Positions 1-5,429 of a DNA stretch of 5,429 nucleotides are shown in pieces. Each line of letters opens with the position of its first letter. Position 1 is the stretch's first letter. This stretch comes from JAUWNJ01 sp034190305 (lineage in GTDB: Bacteria; Planctomycetota; Phycisphaerae; SM23-33): positions 1 through 5,429 of the forward strand of contig JAXHSV010000207.1 in assembly GCA_034190305.1 (NCBI GenBank), written 5' to 3'. Both the position numbers and the translations under genes were made by a program. The notes beneath the pieces were generated by a model that had not been told where the DNA came from, did not search any database, and was given only the letters and a program-made list of their open reading frames with translations.

Positions 1-23
1 GCGGAACTGGAGACCCGAAATGA
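1..23 (+). CDS. Possible 3' end of an upstream gene (partial)
   Basis: Reading from base 3, the codons give Gly-Thr-Gly-Asp-Pro-Lys and then TGA at 21-23. This stop overlaps the ATG of the ABC ATPase gene as ATGA, the same arrangement seen between the ATPase and permease genes at 1018-1021. That makes a translationally coupled upstream gene plausible, perhaps a further transporter component. Only six codons are visible, so no identity can be given and the open frame could be chance. Confidence 0.25.
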
Positions 24-1021
24 TCGCTTTCGAACAGGTCTGTAAGACGTATCCGGGAGGCACGGAGGCTGTGCGCGACCTGACGCTCGAAGTGACCGAG
101 GGGGAGACACTCGTGTTGTTGGGCACCAGCGGCAGCGGCAAGACCACGACGATGAAGATGGTCAACCGGCTGATCGAAACGACTTCGGGCCGAATCTTGA
201 TCGACGGTCGTGATGTCATGGAGCAGGATGTGATCGAACTGCGGCGGCGGATAGGGTACGCCATTCAGCACATCGGGCTGTTCCCCCACATGACCATCGG
301 CGAGAACATAGCGGTGGTTCCGAAACTGCTGCAATGGTCCCGTCCACAAATCGATGAACGGATCGACCAACTGCTTGAAATGATGGGCCTGGAGGCAGGT
401 GAGTTTCGAGATCGTTTCCCCTCCCAACTCAGCGGCGGGCAGAAACAACGCGTCGGCGTCGCCCGCGCCCTGGCGGCTGATCCGCCCATCGTCCTGATGG
501 ATGAGCCGTTCGGGGCCCTGGACCCGATCACGCGGGAGCAGTTGCAAAATGAGTTCCTCGAACTGGAATCGGAAATCCAGAAGACTATCATCTTCGTAAC
601 GCACGATGTGTTCGAGGCGGCGAAGATGGGCGACCGTGTAGCGCTGCTGGACGCAGGCAGGCTTCAGCAACTCGCCACGCCGCAGGAACTGGTCGAAAGC
701 CCGGCAAACAAATTCGTTGATCAATTCCTTGGTCAGCATCGATTCCAGCTCTCGCTACTGACCCAAACGGTCAAATCAATCGGCACCGCGGCAGTACGCC
801 CGGGCCAGAAACCCGTCTCGCGGCCTGCCGAGTCTGTCTCCTTACGATGCTCGCTGGTCGAAGCGCTGGACATGTTCAAGAGAACCGGCAAGGCAACGCT
901 GCCAATCTACGATCAAAAAAAGTACATCGGTGATCTGGTCAAAAAACACCTTCTCGGCATTATCACAAAGTTGCTGGGTGAAACCGAAGGCCCGTCAAGC
1001 GAAACCGGAGGTGAGGCATGA
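20..1021 (+). CDS. OpuCA/OsmV-type compatible-solute ABC transporter, ATP-binding protein
   Basis: This is the cytoplasmic ATPase that powers uptake of quaternary-ammonium solutes such as glycine betaine, choline or carnitine. In the 333-aa product, Walker A (GTSGSGKT) is at residues 35-42, the Q-loop Gln at 83, the LSGGQ signature at 137-141, Walker B (IVLMDEP) at 157-163, the D-loop GALD at 165-168 and the switch His at 195. The text around the Q-loop (IGYAIQHIGLFPHMTIGENI) is typical of the OpuCA/ProV/OsmV branch. Residues about 253-320 look like one CBS-type regulatory segment. OpuCA proteins are usually near 380 aa with two CBS repeats, so this tail is short. ATG 20 is preceded by GGAG at 9-12. 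The stop overlaps the permease start, so the two should be translated together. The family is clear, but the exact solute cannot be read from the ATPase. Confidence 0.93.
   Translation: MIAFEQVCKTYPGGTEAVRDLTLEVTEGETLVLLGTSGSGKTTTMKMVNRLIETTSGRILIDGRDVMEQDVIELRRRIGYAIQHIGLFPHMTIGENIAVVPKLLQWSRPQIDERIDQLLEMMGLEAGEFRDRFPSQLSGGQKQRVGVARALAADPPIVLMDEPFGALDPITREQLQNEFLELESEIQKTIIFVTHDVFEAAKMGDRVALLDAGRLQQLATPQELVESPANKFVDQFLGQHRFQLSLLTQTVKSIGTAAVRPGQKPVSRPAESVSLRCSLVEALDMFKRTGKATLPIYDQKKYIGDLVKKHLLGIITKLLGETEGPSSETGGEA
1007..1011 (+). promoter_or_regulatory. Strong ribosome binding site for the permease gene
   Basis: GGAGG lies six bases before ATG 1018, inside the last codons of the ATPase gene. 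Together with the ATGA stop/start overlap, it supports coupled translation and fixes the permease start. Confidence 0.7.
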
Positions 1022-1710
1022 TCGGCGTGGCCGGGTTTTTTGCTGAATACGGGCGGGAAATGCTCCAGAGCACACGAGAGCATATGGTCCTGACGCTGAT
1101 CGCCATGCTCATCGCCTGCGCTATCGCCATACCGTTGGGGATACTGCTGGCCCGGTCTCGCTTGAAATTTCTGGTCAACATCATCATGGGTCTGGTCAAC
1201 GTTATCCAGCCAATCCCGTCGCTGGCTTTGGTCGCATTGACCGTGGTGATCTTCTACTTGATCAACCAGTTTCTGGGTGTCCACGCCCTGGCCACGCTGG
1301 GCATGGCCCCGGCCATGGTCGCCCTGGTCGCCTATGCCCTGCTGCCGATTCTGCGTAACACCTACACGGGAATCCGCCAGGTTGACCAGGCTGTTGTGGA
1401 GGTAGCCACCGGAATGGGTATGACACAGCGGCAGATTCTCTTTTCGGTTCAATTGCCCCTTGCCCTGCCATTTATCATGGCCGGCATTCGAATCTCCACG
1501 GTTTGGACAATCGGCGTAGCAACGCTCGTTTCATTGGTCGGTGCCGGCGGGCTGGGAGATTTGATCTTCCGAGGGCTGAGCAATTACCGCATACACTTGA
1601 TCCTGGCGGGCGCGGCCCCGGCGGCTGCGCTCGCCTTGATATTCGACTGGCTTCTGGGACGCCTGGAGAAATGGCTTACGCCGGGAGAATTCCAAGAGGC
1701 AAAGGTTTAG
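1018..1710 (+). CDS. OpuCB/OsmW-type compatible-solute ABC transporter, permease
   Basis: This 230-aa integral membrane protein should form the translocation channel of the importer. Hydrophobic segments are visible near residues 23-45, 53-82, 88-112, 150-176 and 192-213. The cytoplasmic EAA-type loop that docks on the ATPase covers residues about 127-151 (EVATGMGMTQRQ, then LPLALP). It is followed by the family-typical LVGAGGLGDLIFRGL at about 173-187. The length fits OpuCB/OpuCD-like permeases of about 210-240 aa. ATG 1018 overlaps the ATPase stop by four bases and has a strong GGAGG ahead of it. OpuC-type systems often carry two permease genes flanking the binding protein. Only one is present here, so it may work as a homodimer, or the partner may lie outside the window. 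The family is confident; the solute is not. Confidence 0.92.
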   Translation: MIGVAGFFAEYGREMLQSTREHMVLTLIAMLIACAIAIPLGILLARSRLKFLVNIIMGLVNVIQPIPSLALVALTVVIFYLINQFLGVHALATLGMAPAMVALVAYALLPILRNTYTGIRQVDQAVVEVATGMGMTQRQILFSVQLPLALPFIMAGIRISTVWTIGVATLVSLVGAGGLGDLIFRGLSNYRIHLILAGAAPAAALALIFDWLLGRLEKWLTPGEFQEAKV

Positions 1711-1720
1711 ATAAAGATTT

Positions 1721-1724
1721 GGAG
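1721..1724 (+). promoter_or_regulatory. Ribosome binding site that selects the GTG 1731 start
   Basis: GGAG sits six bases before GTG 1731. There is no in-frame ATG near the natural start of the binding protein. This site favours GTG 1731 over the in-frame TTG at 1719 and over far-upstream starts that would run through the permease gene. Confidence 0.55.
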
Positions 1725-1730
1725 AATGTC

Positions 1731-2690
1731 GTGTCCACAAAAACAAAGTTTCTGATCCTTGCTGTTATCGTAGTGGCCATTGCCGGAACGCTGACTGTGA
1801 CAAAGATATTCCTCGTTGAACATGATGTCCTTATCGGGGGAAAGGACTTCACTGAACAGTCGGTTCTGGGCGAGATGCTCGCGATTCTTATTGAGGAAAA
1901 CACGGACCTGACAGTTGGCCGCAAACTCTACCTCGGCGGCACAATGATCTGCTTCAATGCTCTCAATGCCGGCGACCTGGACCTGTACGCCGAGTACACC
2001 GGGACAGGACTGGTGAACATCCTCAAGCGTAACGTTATCAATGATCCGCAGCAAGCCTACCTGGCCGTTAGGAAGGATTTTGAGAAGAAATATGGCCTGA
2101 TCTGGCTCAAGCCGTTCGGATTCAACAACACCTACACACTGACGATGCGAAGAGGACATGCGGAGAAACTGGGCATTCGCAGCTTCTCCGACCTTGCCGC
2201 GTACGTCAGGAAACAGAAGGAGGCTGAATCCGGAGACCGCCTGACCGCCGGATTCACCGCCGAGTTTATCGAAAGGCCCGATGGGCTCAAGGGATTGTGC
2301 AAGGCCTATGATCTGGAGTTTGAAAGCGAGCCGATGCAAATGGATCCCGGCCTGATGTACAAGGCCTGCGCCGACGGCGACGTTGACGTGATTTGCGCGT
2401 TCGCTACAGACGGTCGAATTGCCGCGTATGACTTGTTTGTGCTAAAAGACGATAAGAGGTTCTTCCCGCCGTACTACGCCGCTCCGCTTATTCGAGCCCA
2501 AACGCTAGCCAGGCACCCGGAACTGGAAGAGATTCTTAACCGCCTTGCGAACAAACTCAACAACGAGACGATGCGAAAACTGAACTTGCAGGTGGACCGC
2601 GAGGACAATCCTCGGCGGGCGCGGGACGTTGCGCGGGACTTCTTGATCGACGCCAGTCTAATCCCCTCCAAAGGTGGGGCCGAACGGTAA
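1731..2690 (+). CDS. OpuCC/OsmF-type substrate-binding protein, membrane-anchored
   Basis: This is the extracytoplasmic receptor of the importer, 319 aa from GTG. A short basic start (STKTK) precedes a hydrophobic stretch at residues 7-28. No lipobox Cys is visible, so it is held by an uncleaved N-terminal anchor or released by a signal peptidase, unlike OpuCC lipoproteins. Family hallmarks are GGKDFTEQ at 36-43, NAGDLDLYAEYTGTG at 79-93, GFNNTYTLTM at 130-139, the ATDGRI region at 225-230 and FFPPYYAAPLIR at 244-255. Tyrosines 89, 135, 248 and 249 lie in segments that in this family contribute to the aromatic pocket for trimethylammonium groups; that assignment is by eye. A longer frame opens at 1503, but it would overlap the permease by over 200 bases with unrelated sequence, so I reject that start. 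TTG 1719 is an alternative. The gene begins 20 bases after the permease stop, in the same operon. Confidence 0.9.
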   Translation: MSTKTKFLILAVIVVAIAGTLTVTKIFLVEHDVLIGGKDFTEQSVLGEMLAILIEENTDLTVGRKLYLGGTMICFNALNAGDLDLYAEYTGTGLVNILKRNVINDPQQAYLAVRKDFEKKYGLIWLKPFGFNNTYTLTMRRGHAEKLGIRSFSDLAAYVRKQKEAESGDRLTAGFTAEFIERPDGLKGLCKAYDLEFESEPMQMDPGLMYKACADGDVDVICAFATDGRIAAYDLFVLKDDKRFFPPYYAAPLIRAQTLARHPELEEILNRLANKLNNETMRKLNLQVDREDNPRRARDVARDFLIDASLIPSKGGAER

Positions 2691-2740
2691 AAGATGCAAA
2701 ATAAGTCAACAGAAACGAAGAAAAAGGAGAAAACTAAAGC
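2691..2740 (+). other. A-rich 50-base spacer between binding protein and synthetase genes
   Basis: This gap is strongly purine-rich and shows no hairpin followed by a T run and no clear -35/-10 pair. That favours read-through from the transporter genes into the synthetase gene. It contains the ribosome binding site AAGGAG at 2724-2729. A TAA at 2735-2737 is in frame with the synthetase and two codons before its ATG. Confidence 0.55.
2724..2729 (+). promoter_or_regulatory. Ribosome binding site of the asparagine-synthetase-like gene
   Basis: AAGGAG lies 11 bases before ATG 2741, slightly long spacing. With the in-frame TAA at 2735-2737 it fixes the start, so the missing catalytic Cys cannot be explained by a wrong start codon. 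Confidence 0.65.
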
Positions 2741-4210
2741 ATGGCAGGAATCGCAGGAACAATCGGAAGCACGCAACAACCGGGTATGACTGAGCGCATG
2801 CTTGAAGTAATAGAGCATCGCGGGCCGGACACGGTCAGGGCCCACCGCACTCGCCAGTTCTATGGGGGAGTCCGAACCTCGGACCTGTCGTCAGTACGGG
2901 GTGATGGCTTTGCTCGGGATGGTAACCTGGCGATTCTGTTTGACGGTGAAATCTACAACGCCCGCACAGCCGGGCAGTCCGACGCCGAGGTCGCCCTTGG
3001 GCTTTACAGAAAGTACGGTCGAACGTTTGCGGCGTACCTGGAAGGCGTCTTTGCCTGCGCTGTCTGCGACGGCAACACCACCCTTCTCGCGCGAGATGCC
3101 GTTGGTGTCCGCCCCTTATACTGGGGAACGACCAACGGCGGAGACTTGTGCTTCGCCTCGGAGGCCAAGGCACTGGTCGGGGTGTCTGAGGACGTAGCGG
3201 AGCTTCCGCCGGCGACAACCCACTCCAGCAAGACCGGCCCGGCGGGCTACTTTCCCCGGTATCCGGCCGTTGCAATGAGCCAGAGGTTCGAGAATGCCGT
3301 CAGGTTGCTTCAGGGGTGTTTGACCCGGGCTGTGGCTAGGCGGCTTGAAGACGGAGCCGTCGGTGCGTGCCTTCTCAGCGGCGGCTTGGACAGTTCGATC
3401 ATCGCCGCCATCGCCAAGGAGTTGGGAGCCGACATCCCGCTGGTTACTGTCGGCATCGAAGGTGCTCCGGACTTGGAAAACGCCAAGGTCATGGCCAAGC
3501 ACCTTGGTATGGAACACCACATCTTTGACTATGACGCCGAGCAGATTCGCCAGGCCGTGCCGCGTGCCGTTTGGATGTTAGAATCCTTCGACGAAGATTG
3601 CGTCAGCGGAACGATATCCAATCTCTTCGCCTCTGCCAAGGCTCGCCAGTTCACTAACTGCATTCTCAGTGGTGAGGGCGGCGATGAACTGTTCGGCGGA
3701 TACCATCTCCTCAAGGACCTGCCAACCGAGGCTGAACGGTTGAAGATGATGGACCGCCTGATCGCGATTGCTCACAACACCGCTTTGCAACGGCTCGACC
3801 GGGCCATGATGGGCAACTCCATCAACTACCGCACTCCGTTCATTGACACGGCTGTGATAGCGCTCAGCCTTCAAATCCCCGTCCGGTGGAAGATTCACGA
3901 TGCCGGTAACGGCAGAGAAGTCGAGAAGTATATTCTGCGAGAAGCATTCAAAGATCTGCTCCCCGAGAAAATATACCAGCGAGAAAAACTGCGTTTCTCC
4001 GCCGGAACGGGCACAGATAATCTGATGGACAAGGTCGCCGAGGGGCAGGCCGATGCCGATACGGATGATTTCAACAAAGCAAACCGCAAAACCCCCGAAG
4101 GCTATACCCTCAATTCGCCCAAGGAAATGTGGTACTACAACCTATTCAAGCAGCAGTTCCCCGCACCTTGTTTTGAGAGGCTCGTGGGACGATGGGACCC
4201 CGGCAAGTAA
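2741..4210 (+). CDS. Asparagine-synthetase-like ATP-dependent amide-forming enzyme with inactive glutaminase domain
   Basis: This 489-aa cytoplasmic protein has the two-domain AsnB layout. The class II glutaminase domain (residues 1 to about 160) keeps EHRGPD (25-30), SDAE (80-83) and RDAVGVRPLYW (118-128). It starts Met-Ala-Gly-Ile where the nucleophile Cys should follow Met, and has FDGEIYN (67-73) where the oxyanion-hole Asn is expected. Glutamine hydrolysis is therefore unlikely. The synthetase domain looks intact: PP-loop SGGLDSS at 213-219, GEGGDELFGGY at 311-321, RTPFID at 364-369, and EKYILREAFKDLLP at 395-408, with a Lys (416) in REKLRFSAGTG matching the catalytic Lys region of AsnB. 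The segment at 281-291 (ESFDEDCVSGT) differs from the Thr-x-x-Arg region of E. coli AsnB. The reaction is probably acyl-AMP formation and capture by ammonia, another amine or an internal amine. It follows the Opu-type genes by 50 bases on the same strand. The substrate is unknown; a link to osmolytes is inferred. Confidence 0.85.
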   Translation: MAGIAGTIGSTQQPGMTERMLEVIEHRGPDTVRAHRTRQFYGGVRTSDLSSVRGDGFARDGNLAILFDGEIYNARTAGQSDAEVALGLYRKYGRTFAAYLEGVFACAVCDGNTTLLARDAVGVRPLYWGTTNGGDLCFASEAKALVGVSEDVAELPPATTHSSKTGPAGYFPRYPAVAMSQRFENAVRLLQGCLTRAVARRLEDGAVGACLLSGGLDSSIIAAIAKELGADIPLVTVGIEGAPDLENAKVMAKHLGMEHHIFDYDAEQIRQAVPRAVWMLESFDEDCVSGTISNLFASAKARQFTNCILSGEGGDELFGGYHLLKDLPTEAERLKMMDRLIAIAHNTALQRLDRAMMGNSINYRTPFIDTAVIALSLQIPVRWKIHDAGNGREVEKYILREAFKDLLPEKIYQREKLRFSAGTGTDNLMDKVAEGQADADTDDFNKANRKTPEGYTLNSPKEMWYYNLFKQQFPAPCFERLVGRWDPGK

Positions 4211-4536
4211 TTTGCGTATCTCAGCACCCAGTTGAACACCCAGCCGGGGGCCGTCCACTCGGAGATGTCCACGTAGTTCGCCCAAATCCAGCAGCAGTCG
4301 CCCGCCCATGTCGGCCCTTCCCAGGCTTCGCACCAGAAGAGCGTATCCGGATGCATCTGTATCAGGCCGCTTTTCCAGAAGGGGTTGCCCAGGCACGCGC
4401 CGGCAATGGCGAGGCTCGCATCGTCCTGGTCGGTTGTAATGCACGGCGAGCAGTGCGTGATGCAGTCAGTCGCCAGAACGCCGCCGGTGGGTCTGGTAAG
4501 AATCTTGCCGCCTTCGGCTTTTATCGTATCGGGCAT
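4135..4536 (-). CDS. Uncharacterised Cys/Trp-rich protein, possibly truncated, in phage-like module
   Basis: I do not recognise this 133-aa product. It has nine Cys (25, 29, 32, 48, 69, 81, 82, 128, 129) and nine Trp, the latter packed mainly at residues 54-103 (for example CEAWEGPTWAGDCCWIWANY). A CxxxCxxC cluster at 25-32 could bind metal or form disulfides. No signal peptide or membrane segment is obvious. ATG 4536 is chosen over an ATG at 4551 because GAGGTG at 4542-4547 precedes it by five bases and it follows the stop of the 264-aa gene by two bases. Residues after about 109 are encoded antisense to the 3' end of the synthetase gene, so the natural C-terminus may have been replaced at a junction. 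Coding status is supported mainly by the tight pairing with its upstream neighbour. Confidence 0.55.
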   Translation of the reverse strand: MPDTIKAEGGKILTRPTGGVLATDCITHCSPCITTDQDDASLAIAGACLGNPFWKSGLIQMHPDTLFWCEAWEGPTWAGDCCWIWANYVDISEWTAPGWVFNWVLRYANYLPGSHRPTSLSKQGAGNCCLNRL

Positions 4537-4538
4537 CG

Positions 4539-5333
4539 CTACACCTCGCACGGGCCGGTATTGAAGGCGACGGACCGCACCTCAGCCGAGACCACGACAA
4601 GTCGGCCGATGGAGTCATACGTCGGCGTGCGGATGAACTGATAGACCGGGTCGCCGGAATTGCCGGACCAGTAGAGCCGAATGGCCTTGAACTGGACGCC
4701 GTCGTAGCCGGCTGGCTGGTTATCGACGTCCCATTCTCCCATGTCGGCTGTCTCGCCGCTGCCGCCGAGGACCTTGGGATTCTCGTGCGTGCCGATGGAA
4801 GGAACGCCGAGCCGCACGACGGCCCACACCTCACCGGTGCCGGATTCGGCCCAGAGGATCAGCGCCGCACCTGTCAGGCCGCTCTGAAGACTACCAGTCA
4901 CGCCGTCATTCACGTCGGCGAATCTGTGATTCGCGTCGATGACGTTGATCTTCACCGGGCAGACGCCATGCGCGAACGCCCGGCCAATCTCACCGTCGGC
5001 CAGCGGCTCTGTGAGGATTACGAATTTACCGATGTGATTTGCCTTGGCTGGTGTGACGCCGCGCAGTGCAAGGCGATTCTTGAACTCGTCCTCGTTGTCC
5101 GTTGGTGTGATAACGGGAAAGTCGATACCGAGAACGGCGAAGCGGTTCTGGTCGTAGTCGCTGGCGTTCTTGACAAGGATAATCCCGCTGGAACGGAAGG
5201 TCTGTTGGGCGTTCTGACGCGCCGCCTGTTGGCGACTGCGGAAGTCACGAGCCGCGTCGATGAATATATTGAACGTCTGGGCCGGTATCTTCAGCGGATC
5301 GCCGGACTGGACTTTCTTCAGCTGGCTGGACAT
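4539..5333 (-). CDS. Hypothetical phage-like structural-module protein, 264 aa
   Basis: The family has no function I can name. From memory, proteins opening with a Lys/Val-rich start, then GDPLKIPAQTFN and FIDAARDFRSRQQ (residues 11-36 here), occur in planctomycete genomes in clusters with phage-type structural genes; this is recollection, not a search. A Gln/Arg-rich linker (33-47) leads into a mostly beta-type region with NRFAVLGIDFPV (63-74), GEIGRAFAHGVCPVKINV (114-131) and ALILWAESGTGEVWAVVRLG (157-176). A last segment (about 186-264) includes FKAIRLYWSG and ends in PCEV. There is no signal peptide or membrane span. ATG 5333 follows GAGG at 5344-5347 with ten bases between. The gene ends two bases before the Cys/Trp-rich gene. 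A long open frame on the opposite strand (4785-5351) is its shadow, with less protein-like composition. Confidence 0.7.
   Translation of the reverse strand: MSSQLKKVQSGDPLKIPAQTFNIFIDAARDFRSRQQAARQNAQQTFRSSGIILVKNASDYDQNRFAVLGIDFPVITPTDNEDEFKNRLALRGVTPAKANHIGKFVILTEPLADGEIGRAFAHGVCPVKINVIDANHRFADVNDGVTGSLQSGLTGAALILWAESGTGEVWAVVRLGVPSIGTHENPKVLGGSGETADMGEWDVDNQPAGYDGVQFKAIRLYWSGNSGDPVYQFIRTPTYDSIGRLVVVSAEVRSVAFNTGPCEV
4542..4547 (-). promoter_or_regulatory. Ribosome binding site for the Cys/Trp-rich gene
   Basis: GAGGTG on the minus strand lies five bases before ATG 4536, within the last codons of the 264-aa gene. It decides the start at 4536 and supports coupled translation of the pair. Confidence 0.5.
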
Positions 5334-5354
5334 ATTCCCATAGCCTCATGAGTG

Positions 5355-5376
5355 GTGTAAGTAATTGTGTGTAAGT
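5355..5376. repeat. Short direct repeat GTGTAAGT x2
   Basis: GTGTAAGT occurs at 5355-5362 and again at 5369-5376, a 14-base period, in the gap between the partial gene ending at 5377 and the start at 5333. It could be a small operator-like or leader element, or chance in a short spacer. Confidence 0.4.
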
Positions 5377-5429
5377 TCATGGATTGATGTTGATCGTGTC
5401 ATCCGGCTGGAGCGTAGGCGAGCGTAGCG
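5377..5429 (-). CDS. Possible C-terminal fragment of a further minus-strand gene (partial)
   Basis: In the frame whose first full codon begins at 5427, the minus strand reads to TGA at 5379-5377 and ends in LQPDDTININP. This is a plausible protein C-terminus, of the kind seen in beta-rich structural proteins. It would lie 43 bases upstream of the 264-aa gene, in the same direction. Sixteen codons are too few for identification, and the other two frames are also open for part of this stretch. Confidence 0.35.
   Translation of the reverse strand, partial: LRSPTLQPDDTININP

Noticed and set aside
913..1452. 179-aa minus-strand open frame over the ATPase/permease boundary
   Set aside because: Its Asp/Gln/His/Gly-rich translation is the usual antisense product of a hydrophobic permease gene, with no motif of its own.
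1503..1730. N-terminal extension of the binding protein from ATG 1503
   Set aside because: It overlaps the well-supported permease by over 200 bases, its sequence is Arg/Gly-rich and unrelated to the family, and the typical short basic start plus hydrophobic anchor begins at GTG 1731.
1707..2339. 210-aa open frame on the minus strand inside the binding-protein gene
   Set aside because: It is antisense to a gene with clear family motifs, and its composition shows no recognisable domain. It is a shadow frame.
2694..2789. 31-codon open frame (MQNKSTETKKKEKTK...) overlapping the synthetase start
   Set aside because: Its Lys/Glu richness follows from the A-rich spacer, it has no well-spaced ribosome binding site, and it overlaps the synthetase in another frame. 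A leader-peptide role cannot be excluded but is not supported.
4200..4260. Possible shared terminator between converging genes
   Set aside because: No stable GC stem with a flanking T run was found on either strand near the two stops.
4192..4641. 149-aa plus-strand open frame following the synthetase
   Set aside because: Its start lies inside the synthetase gene and it runs antisense to both minus-strand genes. It has low-complexity Arg/Pro/Ala composition and no motif.
4785..5351. 188-aa plus-strand open frame opposite the 264-aa gene
   Set aside because: The minus-strand frame is longer, has a ribosome binding site and protein-like order, and is coupled to the next gene. The plus frame lacks recognisable motifs.
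5411..5427. AGCGTAG direct repeat with a 10-base period at the right edge
   Set aside because: Two seven-base copies (5411-5417 and 5421-5427) are too short to mean more than chance, and the stretch may be coding on the minus strand.

Overview
The window reads as bacterial chromosome of moderately high GC content with two parts: a same-strand four-gene block at 20-4210, and an opposing minus-strand block at 4135-5429 that looks phage-like or integrated. No rRNA, tRNA, CRISPR array, transposase or integrase is visible. The 264-aa minus-strand protein resembles, from memory, hypothetical structural-module proteins seen in planctomycete (Phycisphaerae-type) genomes. That lineage call is weak and rests on one protein.

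Plus-strand block. The first three genes form a compact OpuC/OsmF-type ABC importer for quaternary-ammonium compatible solutes (glycine betaine, choline, carnitine or similar). They are an ATPase with a shortened CBS tail (20-1021), a permease overlapping it by ATGA (1018-1710), and a membrane-anchored substrate-binding protein that should start at GTG 1731 and end at 2690. Fifty bases later lies a 489-aa asparagine-synthetase-like protein (2741-4210). Its synthetase half keeps the ATP-pyrophosphatase motifs. Its N-terminal glutaminase half begins Met-Ala-Gly-Ile instead of Met-Cys-Gly-Ile and also has Asp in place of the oxyanion-hole Asn. It therefore should not hydrolyse glutamine. The segment matching the Thr-x-x-Arg region of E. 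coli AsnB has changed too, so aspartate may not be its substrate.

Taken together, an osmolyte importer is linked to an ATP-dependent amide-forming enzyme that cannot use glutamine. The enzyme may use free ammonia, use another amine, or perform an intramolecular condensation. A role in making or modifying an osmolyte is inferred, partly from the known use of an asparagine-synthetase homologue (AsnO) in N-acetylglutaminylglutamine amide synthesis.

Minus-strand block. A possible C-terminal gene fragment enters from the right edge (stop at 5377). It is followed by the 264-aa protein (5333-4539) and, two bases later, a 133-aa protein rich in Cys and Trp (4536-4135). The last 24 or so codons of the 133-aa protein run antisense through the end of the synthetase gene, which suggests that a recombination, integration or assembly junction lies near 4200-4215. 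No convincing terminator was found between the converging genes.
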